Program-made: the position numbers and the translations under genes
Assembly: GCA_021323595.1 (NCBI GenBank)
Contig: JAJPKR010000026.1
Location: 62,001-126,000, forward strand
DNA length: 64,000 bases
Direction of reading: 5' to 3'
Source of the DNA: Terriglobia bacterium
Lineage (GTDB): Bacteria; Acidobacteriota; Terriglobia; Terriglobales; SCQP01
In this document: in pieces, positions 14,444 through 21,877 of the stretch
How the letters are laid out: each line of letters begins with the position of its first letter
Position numbering within the stretch: the stretch's first letter is position 1
Notes under the pieces: generated by a model
The model's database searches: none
What the model was told of the DNA's origin: nothing
The model's input: only the letters and a program-made list of their open reading frames with translations

Positions 14444-17383
14444 CTAGAACGTAGTGCCGATCGTGAAGCGAAACACGTGCGGCGCCTCGCGGAAGGGAAT
14501 CGGAACCCCGGTCTGCAACTGGCGCAACGTAAACGCCAACGATTGCTGCACGGCAGGGTCGTTCTGGAAGGCGCTAGGAATCTGCCGCAGCAAGTCAGAC
14601 GCCGTTGCCGGCGTGGGCGGAATGATGGTTTCATCCACCCGCAAGGGATTGAAGGCGTAATAGACGCGGAATGGCTGATGGATCACCGGCATCAGCACCT
14701 GCAACTCCAATCCGGTGGAGAGGCGAATTTGGTTGTTGGTTCCGGGCGCCATGGGAATGCGCGGGTTGAATGGCCGCTGGAAATCGGTCTCCAGCGTGTT
14801 CAAAACGCCCGGGTTGATGCGCAACTGATTGAAGAACGAGACGCGGTTGATGCCCGCATCCGCGAAATACACCAGGTTGACGGGACCAACGATCGGAATG
14901 CGGTACTCGAAATTGCCGATCGCTTGCGTGTCGCCGCCGATCGGCGTCAGCTGATAGCTTGGCACGAGGAGGGGAAACGTCTTGGTGATGGTGTTGCTCG
15001 GGTTGGTGGGCGTTGGCGCCGGAATCTTGATGCTCAACGGCGTGCAGCCGCCCAGGTTGTTCACGGTGCCGCCCGCCGCCGCTTCCGTCGGGGTGCAGGG
15101 CTGGGTGGGATCGTAGAGGAACACCGAGTTGACACTGGGGATCATGGCGATCGGCGTGACCGCCAGCAGATCGAACCCGCGAATCGTGTTTTCGCCGCCG
15201 CTGTAGAAGCGGTCGAAGCTCGGCGGCGAGCCGCCGCCGTAGCCGGTCACGACCGAACCCAGGAAGCGCAATCCGATGACGTGATTGAAGAACGCCTTGT
15301 GAAAATAGCGAATCGACAATGTGGGCTCGATGAGCTTGACGTTGCCGCCGATACCGGCGAACTGGGTCGAAAACTCGAATTCCTTGCCCGCCGTCGGGAA
15401 AAAGACGCTATTGACGGTGTTGTAGCTGATCGAGGGGATGAGACGGCTGGTGCGGATGCCGGTCAAGCTATTGGGACCGCTGAGATTGTTGAACGAGATC
15501 GAGTTGAACAGCAATTTGGCGCTGGTCGTGATCGGGTTCAGGCTCGAGATATCATAGCCGTAGGTCAGCCCAACGCGCGTGAACGAGCGCGGGAGCGGAT
15601 AGCTGGTGCTGACGGTGAAGCCTTTGCTCGATTGCAAGTAGTTGAGCAGGCCCTGCTGGTTCGGTCCCGCCAACGCTTGCAAGTAGGGCTCGATATTCGC
15701 ACCGTAGAAGATCGAGGCCTGCTTGGCTTGATCGAAGTGGTAGCTGGAGCCGTAGAGGGTGAAGCCCAATTCGATGGGCCGGTCCATCAAGTAAGGCTCA
15801 GTAAAGCCGAACTGCGCCGCCCGCTGGATCGAGCCGTATTGGGTGGAAAACGACAACGTTTCGCCCAGGCCCAGAAAATTGTTGGTTGCGTAGTTCAAAC
15901 CGAGAAAGCTGCCGAAAAGGCCGCTGACGCCGCCCGTAAGGCCGATGCTGTTCTTGCCCTTTTCGTGAAGGTGCAAATTGATGTCCACCTCGCCTTCGGG
16001 CCCGGTGGTGTTTTGGCGGATGGTGGCGTCTTCAGGCTTGATCTGGTCGAAGTAGCCCAGTTGGTTCAGCCGCAGCAAGCTATTTTGCCAGGCTTGGGAA
16101 TTGAAGCGATCCCCCTCCTGTACGAGCAGTTCGCGGCGAATCACCTTGTCGCGGGTCGTGGTGTTGCCGGTGAACTCGATGCGATGGATGAAAAAGGGCT
16201 TGCCCTCTTGCATGTCCATCGTCAAATCAATGGTTTGTTTTTCTTCGTTGGGCTTGAAGTCGGGATTGGCGACGAAGTTGATGTAGCCCAGTTGGCCGTA
16301 GGCCTTGCGCAGGTTTTCGAGACCCTTGCGAATCTTGCTGACGTCCATGACGTCGCCACTGTGCACTCCGAAGACGTTTTCCAAAACGCGCGGGTTGGTG
16401 ATCGCTTGATTGTTGATAAAATTGACCTTGCCGACCTTGTACTTCTTTCCTTCCACGACGGGAACCGTGATATCCACGCTCTTGCCTTCGTGCCCGCCCC
16501 AGAACAAAATGCGCGTGCTATGCGTAGTGCGCAGCTTCAGCGTGGGATCTTCGACCACCGCCTCGAAGTAGCCGCGATCCTGATAGGTTTCACGCACCCG
16601 TTCCAGATCTTCCGACAGCTTGGCCTGATCGTAGGTCTTGCTGAATAGATTCTCGAAGATCAGTGAATAGGGAATGCCGATGGGATGAAGATTTTTCATG
16701 CTGGCGCGCAAAGTCCCCGAGCTCAGCACATGGTTGCCGCGGAATTGGATGCGACCGACTTGCACCTTCGGCCCTTCGTCAACAACAAAAGTCAACTCCA
16801 CGGAACTGGGCGGCAGCGGCGTGATTTGCTCTTTGACCGTGGCGTACTGCCGACCGTGCTCGGATAGCAGTTCCTTGATGGCATCGATGGCGTGTTTGGC
16901 GACGGTAGGGTCGAATTGACTGTCGATCTCGAGATGGACGTTGCGTGCTTTGTAGCGGTCGAGAATATCGGATTCTGTGATTGATTTCAGGCCCTTGTAC
17001 TTGATGGTGCGAATGAGCGGCCGTTCCGTGACCCAGATCTGCAAGATGACGCCCTTGGGCGTGTCCACGCGTTTGAAGGTGATGTCGTCGAAAAAGCCGG
17101 TATTCCAAAGGGCGTTGAAATCACGGTTGATCTGGCCGGGATCGTAGGCCTGACCCGGCCGGGAGTAGATGTGCGCAAGGATGGTCGAACAGGGCACACG
17201 ATGGTTGTTGAAGCACTGGATCGAATAGATCAGGTTCGGGCCGGTCGGAGTACTGCCCGCCTGCGGCGCGTTGGCGCCCGCGACGGCGAGCGTGAGCGCC
17301 AGGCAAAAGCCGAGTAGCGTCCATGGGCGCAGTCGCGTTCGGCGCCCACCGAAGATTCGGGGGAAGGGGGGACGGCGAATCAC
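14444..17383 (-). CDS. bamA: Outer membrane protein assembly factor BamA
   Basis: 979 residues from GTG 17383, which gives a normal signal peptide (RPWTLLGFCLALTLAVAGANA). ATG 17470 and TTG 17476 upstream would add about 30 odd residues. A series of POTRA domains follows (about residues 60-480), with repeats such as VGRIQFRGNHVLSSGTLR and IHRIEFTGNTTTRDKVIRR. The 16-strand barrel follows, with IRGFD (the conserved VRGF/Y-type loop 6 motif), and the chain ends HVFRFTIGTTF with a C-terminal Phe. BamA folds beta-barrel proteins into the outer membrane. It is first in the bamA-skp pair, with a TATAAT on the same strand at 17556-17561. Confidence 0.95.
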   Translation of the reverse strand: MIRRPPFPRIFGGRRTRLRPWTLLGFCLALTLAVAGANAPQAGSTPTGPNLIYSIQCFNNHRVPCSTILAHIYSRPGQAYDPGQINRDFNALWNTGFFDDITFKRVDTPKGVILQIWVTERPLIRTIKYKGLKSITESDILDRYKARNVHLEIDSQFDPTVAKHAIDAIKELLSEHGRQYATVKEQITPLPPSSVELTFVVDEGPKVQVGRIQFRGNHVLSSGTLRASMKNLHPIGIPYSLIFENLFSKTYDQAKLSEDLERVRETYQDRGYFEAVVEDPTLKLRTTHSTRILFWGGHEGKSVDITVPVVEGKKYKVGKVNFINNQAITNPRVLENVFGVHSGDVMDVSKIRKGLENLRKAYGQLGYINFVANPDFKPNEEKQTIDLTMDMQEGKPFFIHRIEFTGNTTTRDKVIRRELLVQEGDRFNSQAWQNSLLRLNQLGYFDQIKPEDATIRQNTTGPEGEVDINLHLHEKGKNSIGLTGGVSGLFGSFLGLNYATNNFLGLGETLSFSTQYGSIQRAAQFGFTEPYLMDRPIELGFTLYGSSYHFDQAKQASIFYGANIEPYLQALAGPNQQGLLNYLQSSKGFTVSTSYPLPRSFTRVGLTYGYDISSLNPITTSAKLLFNSISFNNLSGPNSLTGIRTSRLIPSISYNTVNSVFFPTAGKEFEFSTQFAGIGGNVKLIEPTLSIRYFHKAFFNHVIGLRFLGSVVTGYGGGSPPSFDRFYSGGENTIRGFDLLAVTPIAMIPSVNSVFLYDPTQPCTPTEAAAGGTVNNLGGCTPLSIKIPAPTPTNPSNTITKTFPLLVPSYQLTPIGGDTQAIGNFEYRIPIVGPVNLVYFADAGINRVSFFNQLRINPGVLNTLETDFQRPFNPRIPMAPGTNNQIRLSTGLELQVLMPVIHQPFRVYYAFNPLRVDETIIPPTPATASDLLRQIPSAFQNDPAVQQSLAFTLRQLQTGVPIPFREAPHVFRFTIGTTF

Positions 17384-17555
17384 TGATGAGAATTTAGCTC
17401 CCGAACCGTGGCCAAAGCGCCAACCTTGCGCTGCCCTCCGGCCAACCCGATCGCCGCAGGGTGCTCCCATCGCCAAAACCCATCAACCCAGGAGATCGGG
17501 TGAGACGCCGCTACTTGCGCAGGCGACTCTCCGCTTCGGCATGGGGAACTCGCCC

Positions 17556-17561
17556 ATTATA
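17556..17561 (-). promoter_or_regulatory. Predicted -10 element of the bamA-skp promoter
   Basis: Perfect TATAAT on the minus strand, upstream of bamA. The spaced -35 candidate (TCGAAC, 17 bp away) is poor, so the call rests on the -10 and position. The leader would be roughly 80-165 nt depending on the bamA start. Confidence 0.4.
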
Positions 17562-17688
17562 GCCGTCTCGTGCCCCAGGTTCGACCTGAAAAGCGCTGAA
17601 ATCGCATGGCCCTCCACCCCAAGACACCTCGGCGGATGCTGCCGGCATCTCACGAACATGGGCCCGCTTGACCTCGGGCAACGAACCC

Positions 17689-17901
17689 ATGCCGAAACTT
17701 GTCGGCTTCTCTGTCAAATGCGGACGATGCGGCGCGGTCTTCACCACCAAGCATTGCGTGAAGCTGGATCACTTCGGTATATATCGGGTGCCCTGCCCGC
17801 GTTGCCAATGGCCGGGGCGGTATTTGGCCACTGAGCTGCACCCGGTGCCGGAAAGCCCGGAAGCCGATGCGCAAAAACCCGGCGAGGCCCGCCGGGAGTA
17901 G
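17689..17901 (+). CDS. Small zinc-ribbon-like protein, unknown function
   Basis: 70 residues from ATG 17689. It carries two CxxC pairs, CGRC near residue 11 and CPRC near residue 36, spaced as in a four-cysteine zinc ribbon, and ends in a charged, Pro-rich tail. I do not recognise a named family. The coding call rests on the paired cysteines and a clean frame with a stop before the GH172 promoter. It lies between bamA (divergent) and the GH172 gene. Confidence 0.55.
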   Translation: MPKLVGFSVKCGRCGAVFTTKHCVKLDHFGIYRVPCPRCQWPGRYLATELHPVPESPEADAQKPGEARRE

Positions 17902-17908
17902 CCCGGCA

Positions 17909-17939
17909 TTGGCGAGCGGCAGACGCCGGATGGTACACT
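17909..17939 (+). promoter_or_regulatory. Predicted sigma-70 type promoter with extended -10
   Basis: TTGGCG at 17909-17914 and TACACT at 17934-17939, with TGG directly before the -10 (extended -10 form). The 19-bp spacing is long, but the TG can compensate. It would start transcription near 17946, about 20 nt before the GTG of the GH172 gene. Confidence 0.45.
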
Positions 17940-17966
17940 TGCGGCTGCAGCGTACGCGAGCCGAAT

Positions 17967-19109
17967 GTGCCCGAGTTGATTTCCCTGCTCCGCCAGCCCT
18001 CGTCGCGCCGCGGTTTGCTTCGTTCGCTGCCGGCGCTAGGGGCATGGTTGCCATTCACGCGCGCGGCGGGCCAACCGATGCCAGCCCCGGCGGCCATCGC
18101 CGACGTCGGAGTCGCGCGCCTGCGTGCGGTGCGCTCGCGCAAGGCGTCTAGCTACGATCGGAGCGGCGGCAACGCCGATTTTTTCCGCATTCCCGCCGGA
18201 GCAACGCAAGTCTTGCTCGAGGCGGCAGGCCCTGGGGTGGTCCGCCATATTTGGGCCACAATCGCGGGACCCCCTAATCATCTGAAGGACCTCGTGCTGC
18301 GCATGAATTGGGATGCCGAACCCACGCCTTCGGTCGAGGCCCCCATCGGCGACTTCTTCGGCCTGAATTTGAACGAGTACTTTCTTTATGCCTCCGCGGC
18401 AATGTCAGTGGCCTCGATCAAAGCTCTCAATTGCTATTTGCCGATGCCGTTCCGGCGCTCGGCGCGGATTACCGTAACCAACGAGGGGCCGAGCCAGGTA
18501 GAGGCATTTTACTCCAACATCGACTATGAGATAGCGGAGGAGCTGCCCAGCGAAGCCGGTTATTTCCATGCCCAATACCGGCAGGCCGCACCCTGCCGCG
18601 CCGTCGTCTCCGACGGAAAAAATCGCGACGGCAAGAACAACTATGTCGTGCTGGAAGCCACGGGTCGCGGCCATTACGTCGGCATCACGCAGGGCGTGCT
18701 CCAGAACGCGGACGGCTGGTGGGGCGAAGGCGACGACATGATCTTCATTGACGGCGCCTCCTTGCCGACGATCAACGGCACCGGCTCGGAGGATTATTTC
18801 AACGGCGCCTGGGACTTCGGCGGACAGCCGTTTCATTATCCTTATAACGGCGCGCCGTCGATCGTGAACCCTGAACGCACCGGCGGGCGCTGGTGCCTCT
18901 ACCGGTGGCATCTGGTCGATCCCATTCGCTTCGAGCGCTCGCTGCGCGTCACGCTCGAGCACGGGACGGCGAACAACCGCAGCGACAATTACTACACCGT
19001 CGCCTACTGGTATCAAACCGAGCCGCACGCCGCCTTTCCTTCGCTGCCGCCCCGGCAAGAGCGGTATCCGCGGCTGCACGTTGCCGGCGCGATCCCGTCC
19101 GGGGAGTGA
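17967..19109 (+). CDS. Glycoside hydrolase family 172 (DUF2961) protein, Tat-exported
   Basis: 380 residues. The N-terminus has a twin-arginine motif (SSRRGLL, residues about 12-18), a hydrophobic run and an Ala-rich cleavage region, so export in folded form by Tat is likely. The body matches DUF2961/GH172: GPGVVRHIWATI near residue 88, IGDFFG, and the signature NGTGSEDYFNGAWDFGG. Characterised GH172 members include difructose-anhydride synthase/hydrolase and D-arabinan-degrading fructofuranosidases/arabinofuranosidases; the substrate here is unknown. Start is GTG 17967. The next gene begins inside this stop codon (GTGA overlap), so the two are coupled. Confidence 0.87.
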   Translation: MPELISLLRQPSSRRGLLRSLPALGAWLPFTRAAGQPMPAPAAIADVGVARLRAVRSRKASSYDRSGGNADFFRIPAGATQVLLEAAGPGVVRHIWATIAGPPNHLKDLVLRMNWDAEPTPSVEAPIGDFFGLNLNEYFLYASAAMSVASIKALNCYLPMPFRRSARITVTNEGPSQVEAFYSNIDYEIAEELPSEAGYFHAQYRQAAPCRAVVSDGKNRDGKNNYVVLEATGRGHYVGITQGVLQNADGWWGEGDDMIFIDGASLPTINGTGSEDYFNGAWDFGGQPFHYPYNGAPSIVNPERTGGRWCLYRWHLVDPIRFERSLRVTLEHGTANNRSDNYYTVAYWYQTEPHAAFPSLPPRQERYPRLHVAGAIPSGE

Positions 19110-19714
19110 GCGAGGGCGCCGTGTTGCACGCCATTCGCCAATATTCGCTGGAGCGCGGCAGTCTCGAGATCGAATACCTGGAGCAGTACTTCGACGAATT
19201 CCAGGAAAAAAAGACGGCGCGCGAGATCCTCCAGCGGCTCAGCGCCCGGCAGCATCTGATCCTGATCGCGCTCGCGCCGGCGCTAGACGAACCCGAGCAC
19301 ATGGTTCCGGTCGCCTTTAAAGTCGGGCACGAACTCCGCGCTCTCGAAGACGAGCCGCAATTGATGGACTTGGCGCAGCGGCTGGAAGGGTGCGTGCAGT
19401 TGGCCGGCCGCCGCGTCTTCTACAGTTGGATCGGGGGCACCCGCCAGGAGTGGCGGGGGCGAGGACACTACCGCGCTCTCACCGAACAGCAGGAAGAGTG
19501 GGCGCACCGCAACGGTTTCGAGGAGATCGTGGTCAAGACGAAGAACAAGTTTCACGCGATGCGCGCGACGCTCGACCACCTGCAATTCAACGTGCTGAAA
19601 TTCGAGCGCCATCCGTACGACAACGCCGAAAGCAAGCTTTATTTGCACAAGCTGCTCTCGCCGGAACTCCTGCGCGAGCACCGCACCGCGCGGCATGTGC
19701 AAATCGCGGCCTAG
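19106..19714 (+). CDS. GNAT-family-like acetyltransferase
   Basis: 202 residues from GTG 19106, which overlaps the TGA of the GH172 gene by 4 nt. The central FYSWIGGTRQEWRGRGHYRAL matches GNAT motif A, with the acyl-CoA loop (R/Q)xxGxG/A represented by RGRGHY. The VVKTKNKFHAMRATLDHLQF stretch that follows is like motif B. The N-terminal third is helical and charged. GNAT enzymes transfer acyl groups from acyl-CoA to amines; the acceptor is unknown here. Coupling to GH172 suggests co-expression, but the proteins would sit in different compartments. Confidence 0.7.
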   Translation: MSEGAVLHAIRQYSLERGSLEIEYLEQYFDEFQEKKTAREILQRLSARQHLILIALAPALDEPEHMVPVAFKVGHELRALEDEPQLMDLAQRLEGCVQLAGRRVFYSWIGGTRQEWRGRGHYRALTEQQEEWAHRNGFEEIVVKTKNKFHAMRATLDHLQFNVLKFERHPYDNAESKLYLHKLLSPELLREHRTARHVQIAA

Positions 19715-19723
19715 AGCCGCGTT

Positions 19724-20401
19724 TCAGCCCAGCACGCTCGCCAAGCGGTCGGGAGCGACTTCGATCGCCTTGCGCGAGTAGTTCAACAACCCGCGCGCCC
19801 GGAAGTGGTTCATGTGATGGGTGATGATCTCGCGCGAAGTCGCGACCTCCTGCGCCAGCGCCTCGTGGGTCATCGGCAGCGCCCGAATGCGGCCGTCTTG
19901 CAATACCGTGCCGAAGCGCTGGGCGTGACGCAGGATCGTGCGCGCCAAGCGTTTGGGAATCGGGTCAAACGACAAAGTCTCGATGCGATCGTGCGCTTCT
20001 TGCAAGCGCCGCGCGAGCAAGCTGGAAAACCACGCCGCCAGTTGCGGTGTTTGCTGGGCGCGGCGATGGACCTCTGCCGCCGGCCAGGCGGCCACGGTGA
20101 GATCGTCCAAAGCGCTGGCTTGCTCTTGTCGCTGCTTGCCTTCGAGCGCCGCCACTTCGCCGAAGACCTCGCCGCCCCGGAGGACGTGCAAAACGCTTTC
20201 GCGGCCGTCGCCTGCCACCCGCGTCAGGCGAACCCGCCCGTTCAAGACCAAATAAACCGAGTCGGCCGGCTGTTCCACGCGGTAAACGACTGCGCCGCGA
20301 TGGTAGCTATGGCGCACCGCCGGCAACTGCCGCAACGCCAGTGGCAGATCGCCCGCGGTTTCCTGCATCAACATGATCGGTTGACTGTAAATGGCGTTCA
20401 C
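19724..20401 (-). CDS. Crp/Fnr family transcriptional regulator
   Basis: 225 residues. The N-terminal cyclic-nucleotide-binding-type barrel (about residues 25-135) shows GAVVYRVEQPADSVYLVLNG and LRGGEVFGEVAAL. The C-terminal winged helix has MTHEALAQEVATSREIITHHM followed by NHFRARGLL. No cysteine cluster for a Fe-S centre is visible, so it is not a classical oxygen-sensing Fnr. The start is set at GTG 20401 because AAGGAG (20414-20409) lies 7 nt upstream. The gene has a long leader with a predicted promoter and an 18-bp palindrome, suggesting regulation of its own expression. The ligand is unknown. Confidence 0.9.
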   Translation of the reverse strand: MNAIYSQPIMLMQETAGDLPLALRQLPAVRHSYHRGAVVYRVEQPADSVYLVLNGRVRLTRVAGDGRESVLHVLRGGEVFGEVAALEGKQRQEQASALDDLTVAAWPAAEVHRRAQQTPQLAAWFSSLLARRLQEAHDRIETLSFDPIPKRLARTILRHAQRFGTVLQDGRIRALPMTHEALAQEVATSREIITHHMNHFRARGLLNYSRKAIEVAPDRLASVLG

Positions 20402-20506
20402 GCAAAAACTCCTTACGGTTAGGTGACCTCGCTCCCGGGGCGGCGCAAGCGCAAACCACCACCCATATTCGGTGAGCCATCCACCGAACCTTCTGCTCTT
20501 AAGACG

Positions 20507-20535
20507 AATATATGTGGCAAAAGTTGCAGCCAAAA
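20507..20535 (-). promoter_or_regulatory. Predicted promoter of the Crp/Fnr regulator
   Basis: On the minus strand TTTTGG (20535-20530) and TATATT (20512-20507) are separated by 17 bp, upstream of the regulator with a leader of roughly 100 nt. The surrounding stretch is AT-rich compared with its neighbours. The -35 is imperfect. Confidence 0.4.
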
Positions 20536-20540
20536 TTACA

Positions 20541-20558
20541 CTGTCCGAATTCGGACAG
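20541..20558. promoter_or_regulatory. 18-bp perfect palindrome, candidate operator
   Basis: CTGTCCGAATTCGGACAG reads the same on both strands. It lies 6 bp upstream of the predicted -35 of the Crp/Fnr gene and 17 bp downstream of the small CxxC gene's stop, centred near -50 relative to the predicted start. Its shape fits a dimeric helix-turn-helix protein. It does not look like the TGTGA-N6-TCACA (Crp) or TTGAT-N4-ATCAA (Fnr) consensus. Confidence 0.55.
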
Positions 20559-20574
20559 ATCGCCGGCGTCGCGC

Positions 20575-20700
20575 TCAGGCCGCGCGGCCTGGACCGCGGG
20601 AGACGCCGGAGGCAACCCCGTCGCGCTCCTTGCCAATGCGCATCCGCGACCAGTCGTACCAAAATTCGCGGCCGCAATCGAGGCAGGTTACATGCGGCAT
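20575..20700 (-). CDS. Very small CxxC protein, unknown function
   Basis: 41 residues from ATG 20700. The start reads MPHVTCLDCGREFWYDWSRM, with one CxxC knuckle, aromatic residues and a basic tail. The pattern suggests half of a zinc ribbon and reads like a real conserved peptide rather than random sequence, but I cannot name a family. A weak purine-rich GAGAA precedes the ATG. It lies between the anti-sigma gene and the Crp/Fnr gene, all on the minus strand. Confidence 0.5.
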   Translation of the reverse strand: MPHVTCLDCGREFWYDWSRMRIGKERDGVASGVSRGPGRAA

Positions 20701-20900
20701 TTTCTCGCTGCCCGGCGCACCGGCATCTTGGCGAGTGACGATGGGAAAGCTCAGACGCCGATGCGAACACCGCCAATCCCAAGGCCAGCGCATGGCTCAG
20801 TATCCCGCGCACCTCAAAAGCGCGCTACTTGGTCAAAAGCGGAAAATGGGACGGGAGCGCGCGATTTGCGCGCGGCAGACGCAACGAGACGAAAAAGCCG

Positions 20901-21140
20901 TCAGCGCGCGATGTCGCGGCGAATTCGCAACACTGCCTTCATAAGCCGGTCATGGACGGCGGCCGGCAGTTCCGGAGGCTCTTGGTGCTCGTAAACAGCC
21001 ACGGTCTTCCGGCACGTTTCGAGCAGCAGCCAGCATTTGTGGCAGCGATGGCAGTGCTGCTCGATCTCCCGCCGCACCGAGACAGTGATCTCCTGGTCCA
21101 GGTAATCGCCAAGCGCGTCGAGAAGCTGTCTGCAATTCAT
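20901..21140 (-). CDS. Zinc-finger (zf-HC2 type) anti-sigma factor
   Basis: 79 residues. MNCRQLLDALGDYLDQEI followed by IEQHCHRCHKCWLLLETC gives the zf-HC2 pattern HxxxCxxC of ZAS-family anti-sigma factors. No transmembrane segment is present, so it is cytoplasmic. It starts 12 nt after the stop of the ECF sigma gene and is surely its partner. Members bind and silence the sigma factor, often releasing it when the zinc/thiol site is oxidised. The signal here is unknown. Confidence 0.87.
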   Translation of the reverse strand: MNCRQLLDALGDYLDQEITVSVRREIEQHCHRCHKCWLLLETCRKTVAVYEHQEPPELPAAVHDRLMKAVLRIRRDIAR

Positions 21141-21152
21141 GTTCCCCCCCGG

Positions 21153-21773
21153 TCAGGCTGGATTCGCCTCACGACGGAAAAACCGATTGAGCTTTTCGCG
21201 CAATTGCAGGCGCGCGCGCAATAACCGAGATTTTACCGCGGGGATAGATAACCCCAACGCTTCGGCAGTTTCTTCGGTCGAAAGCCCCTCGACATCCCGC
21301 AACTGAAACACCAGCCGATACGGCAGAGCGAGCGATGCGATCGTTCGACTCAGCAAGTCGTGCATTTCTTGGCGGGCAAACTGCTGTTCGGGATCGGGAT
21401 GCCAATCTTCCACTTCCCGCGGCAGCAGATCCTCGCCAGTGTCGATCTCTTGATCCAAGGAGACCTCGCGCTCACCGTGGCGGCGCCGCAAGCGCATCAA
21501 AGCTTCATTCACGGCGATGCGGACGATCCAGGTATAGAAGCTCGAGTGGCCTTGAAACTGCTCAAGCTTGGCGTAGGCCTTGAGAAAGGCCTCTTGCAGC
21601 ACGTCTTCCGCGTCAGCTTCGTTGCCCACCACCCGGATCGCCAAGCGCAAAATACGGGGCGCGTAGCGGCGCACCAACTCTTCAAAAGCGCGCAGATCGC
21701 CGACACGAGCGGAGGCAACGAGTTCCGCTTCCGGGATCAGCGTCAACGGCAGGGATGGCGATTGCGAGGTCAA
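21153..21773 (-). CDS. ECF-type RNA polymerase sigma factor
   Basis: 206 residues with the two-domain ECF layout. Region 2 (about residues 25-95) contains FEELVRRYAPRILRLAIRVV, DAEDVLQEAFLKAYAKL and SSFYTWIVRIAVNEALMRLR. Region 4 (about residues 140-195) contains LPYRLVFQLRDVEGLSTEET and LGLSIPAVKSRLLRARLQLR. A linker of acidic residues joins them. It directs RNA polymerase to a specific regulon under control of the adjacent zinc-finger anti-sigma gene. Divergent from the unknown gene at 21878. Confidence 0.92.
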   Translation of the reverse strand: MTSQSPSLPLTLIPEAELVASARVGDLRAFEELVRRYAPRILRLAIRVVGNEADAEDVLQEAFLKAYAKLEQFQGHSSFYTWIVRIAVNEALMRLRRRHGEREVSLDQEIDTGEDLLPREVEDWHPDPEQQFARQEMHDLLSRTIASLALPYRLVFQLRDVEGLSTEETAEALGLSIPAVKSRLLRARLQLREKLNRFFRREANPA

Positions 21774-21877
21774 AATCTTCTCATCTCATTTTGCCCCGAA
21801 TCCGGTCTGGCCGCCAGAATACGAATCCCCCGCTTGGGCGGGAACCGCCAGGAGGGGAAGGCACTATCATCGGCGGC

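Noticed and set aside
14477-16648. 723-residue + strand frame inside bamA
   Set aside because: It is antisense to a certain gene (bamA) and has no domain; high GC makes long shadow frames common here.
20507-20535. Sigma-54 promoter (TGGCAAAAGTTGCA, + strand, near 20515)
   Set aside because: The distance between GG and GC is 8 rather than 10 nt, which sigma-54 does not tolerate well.
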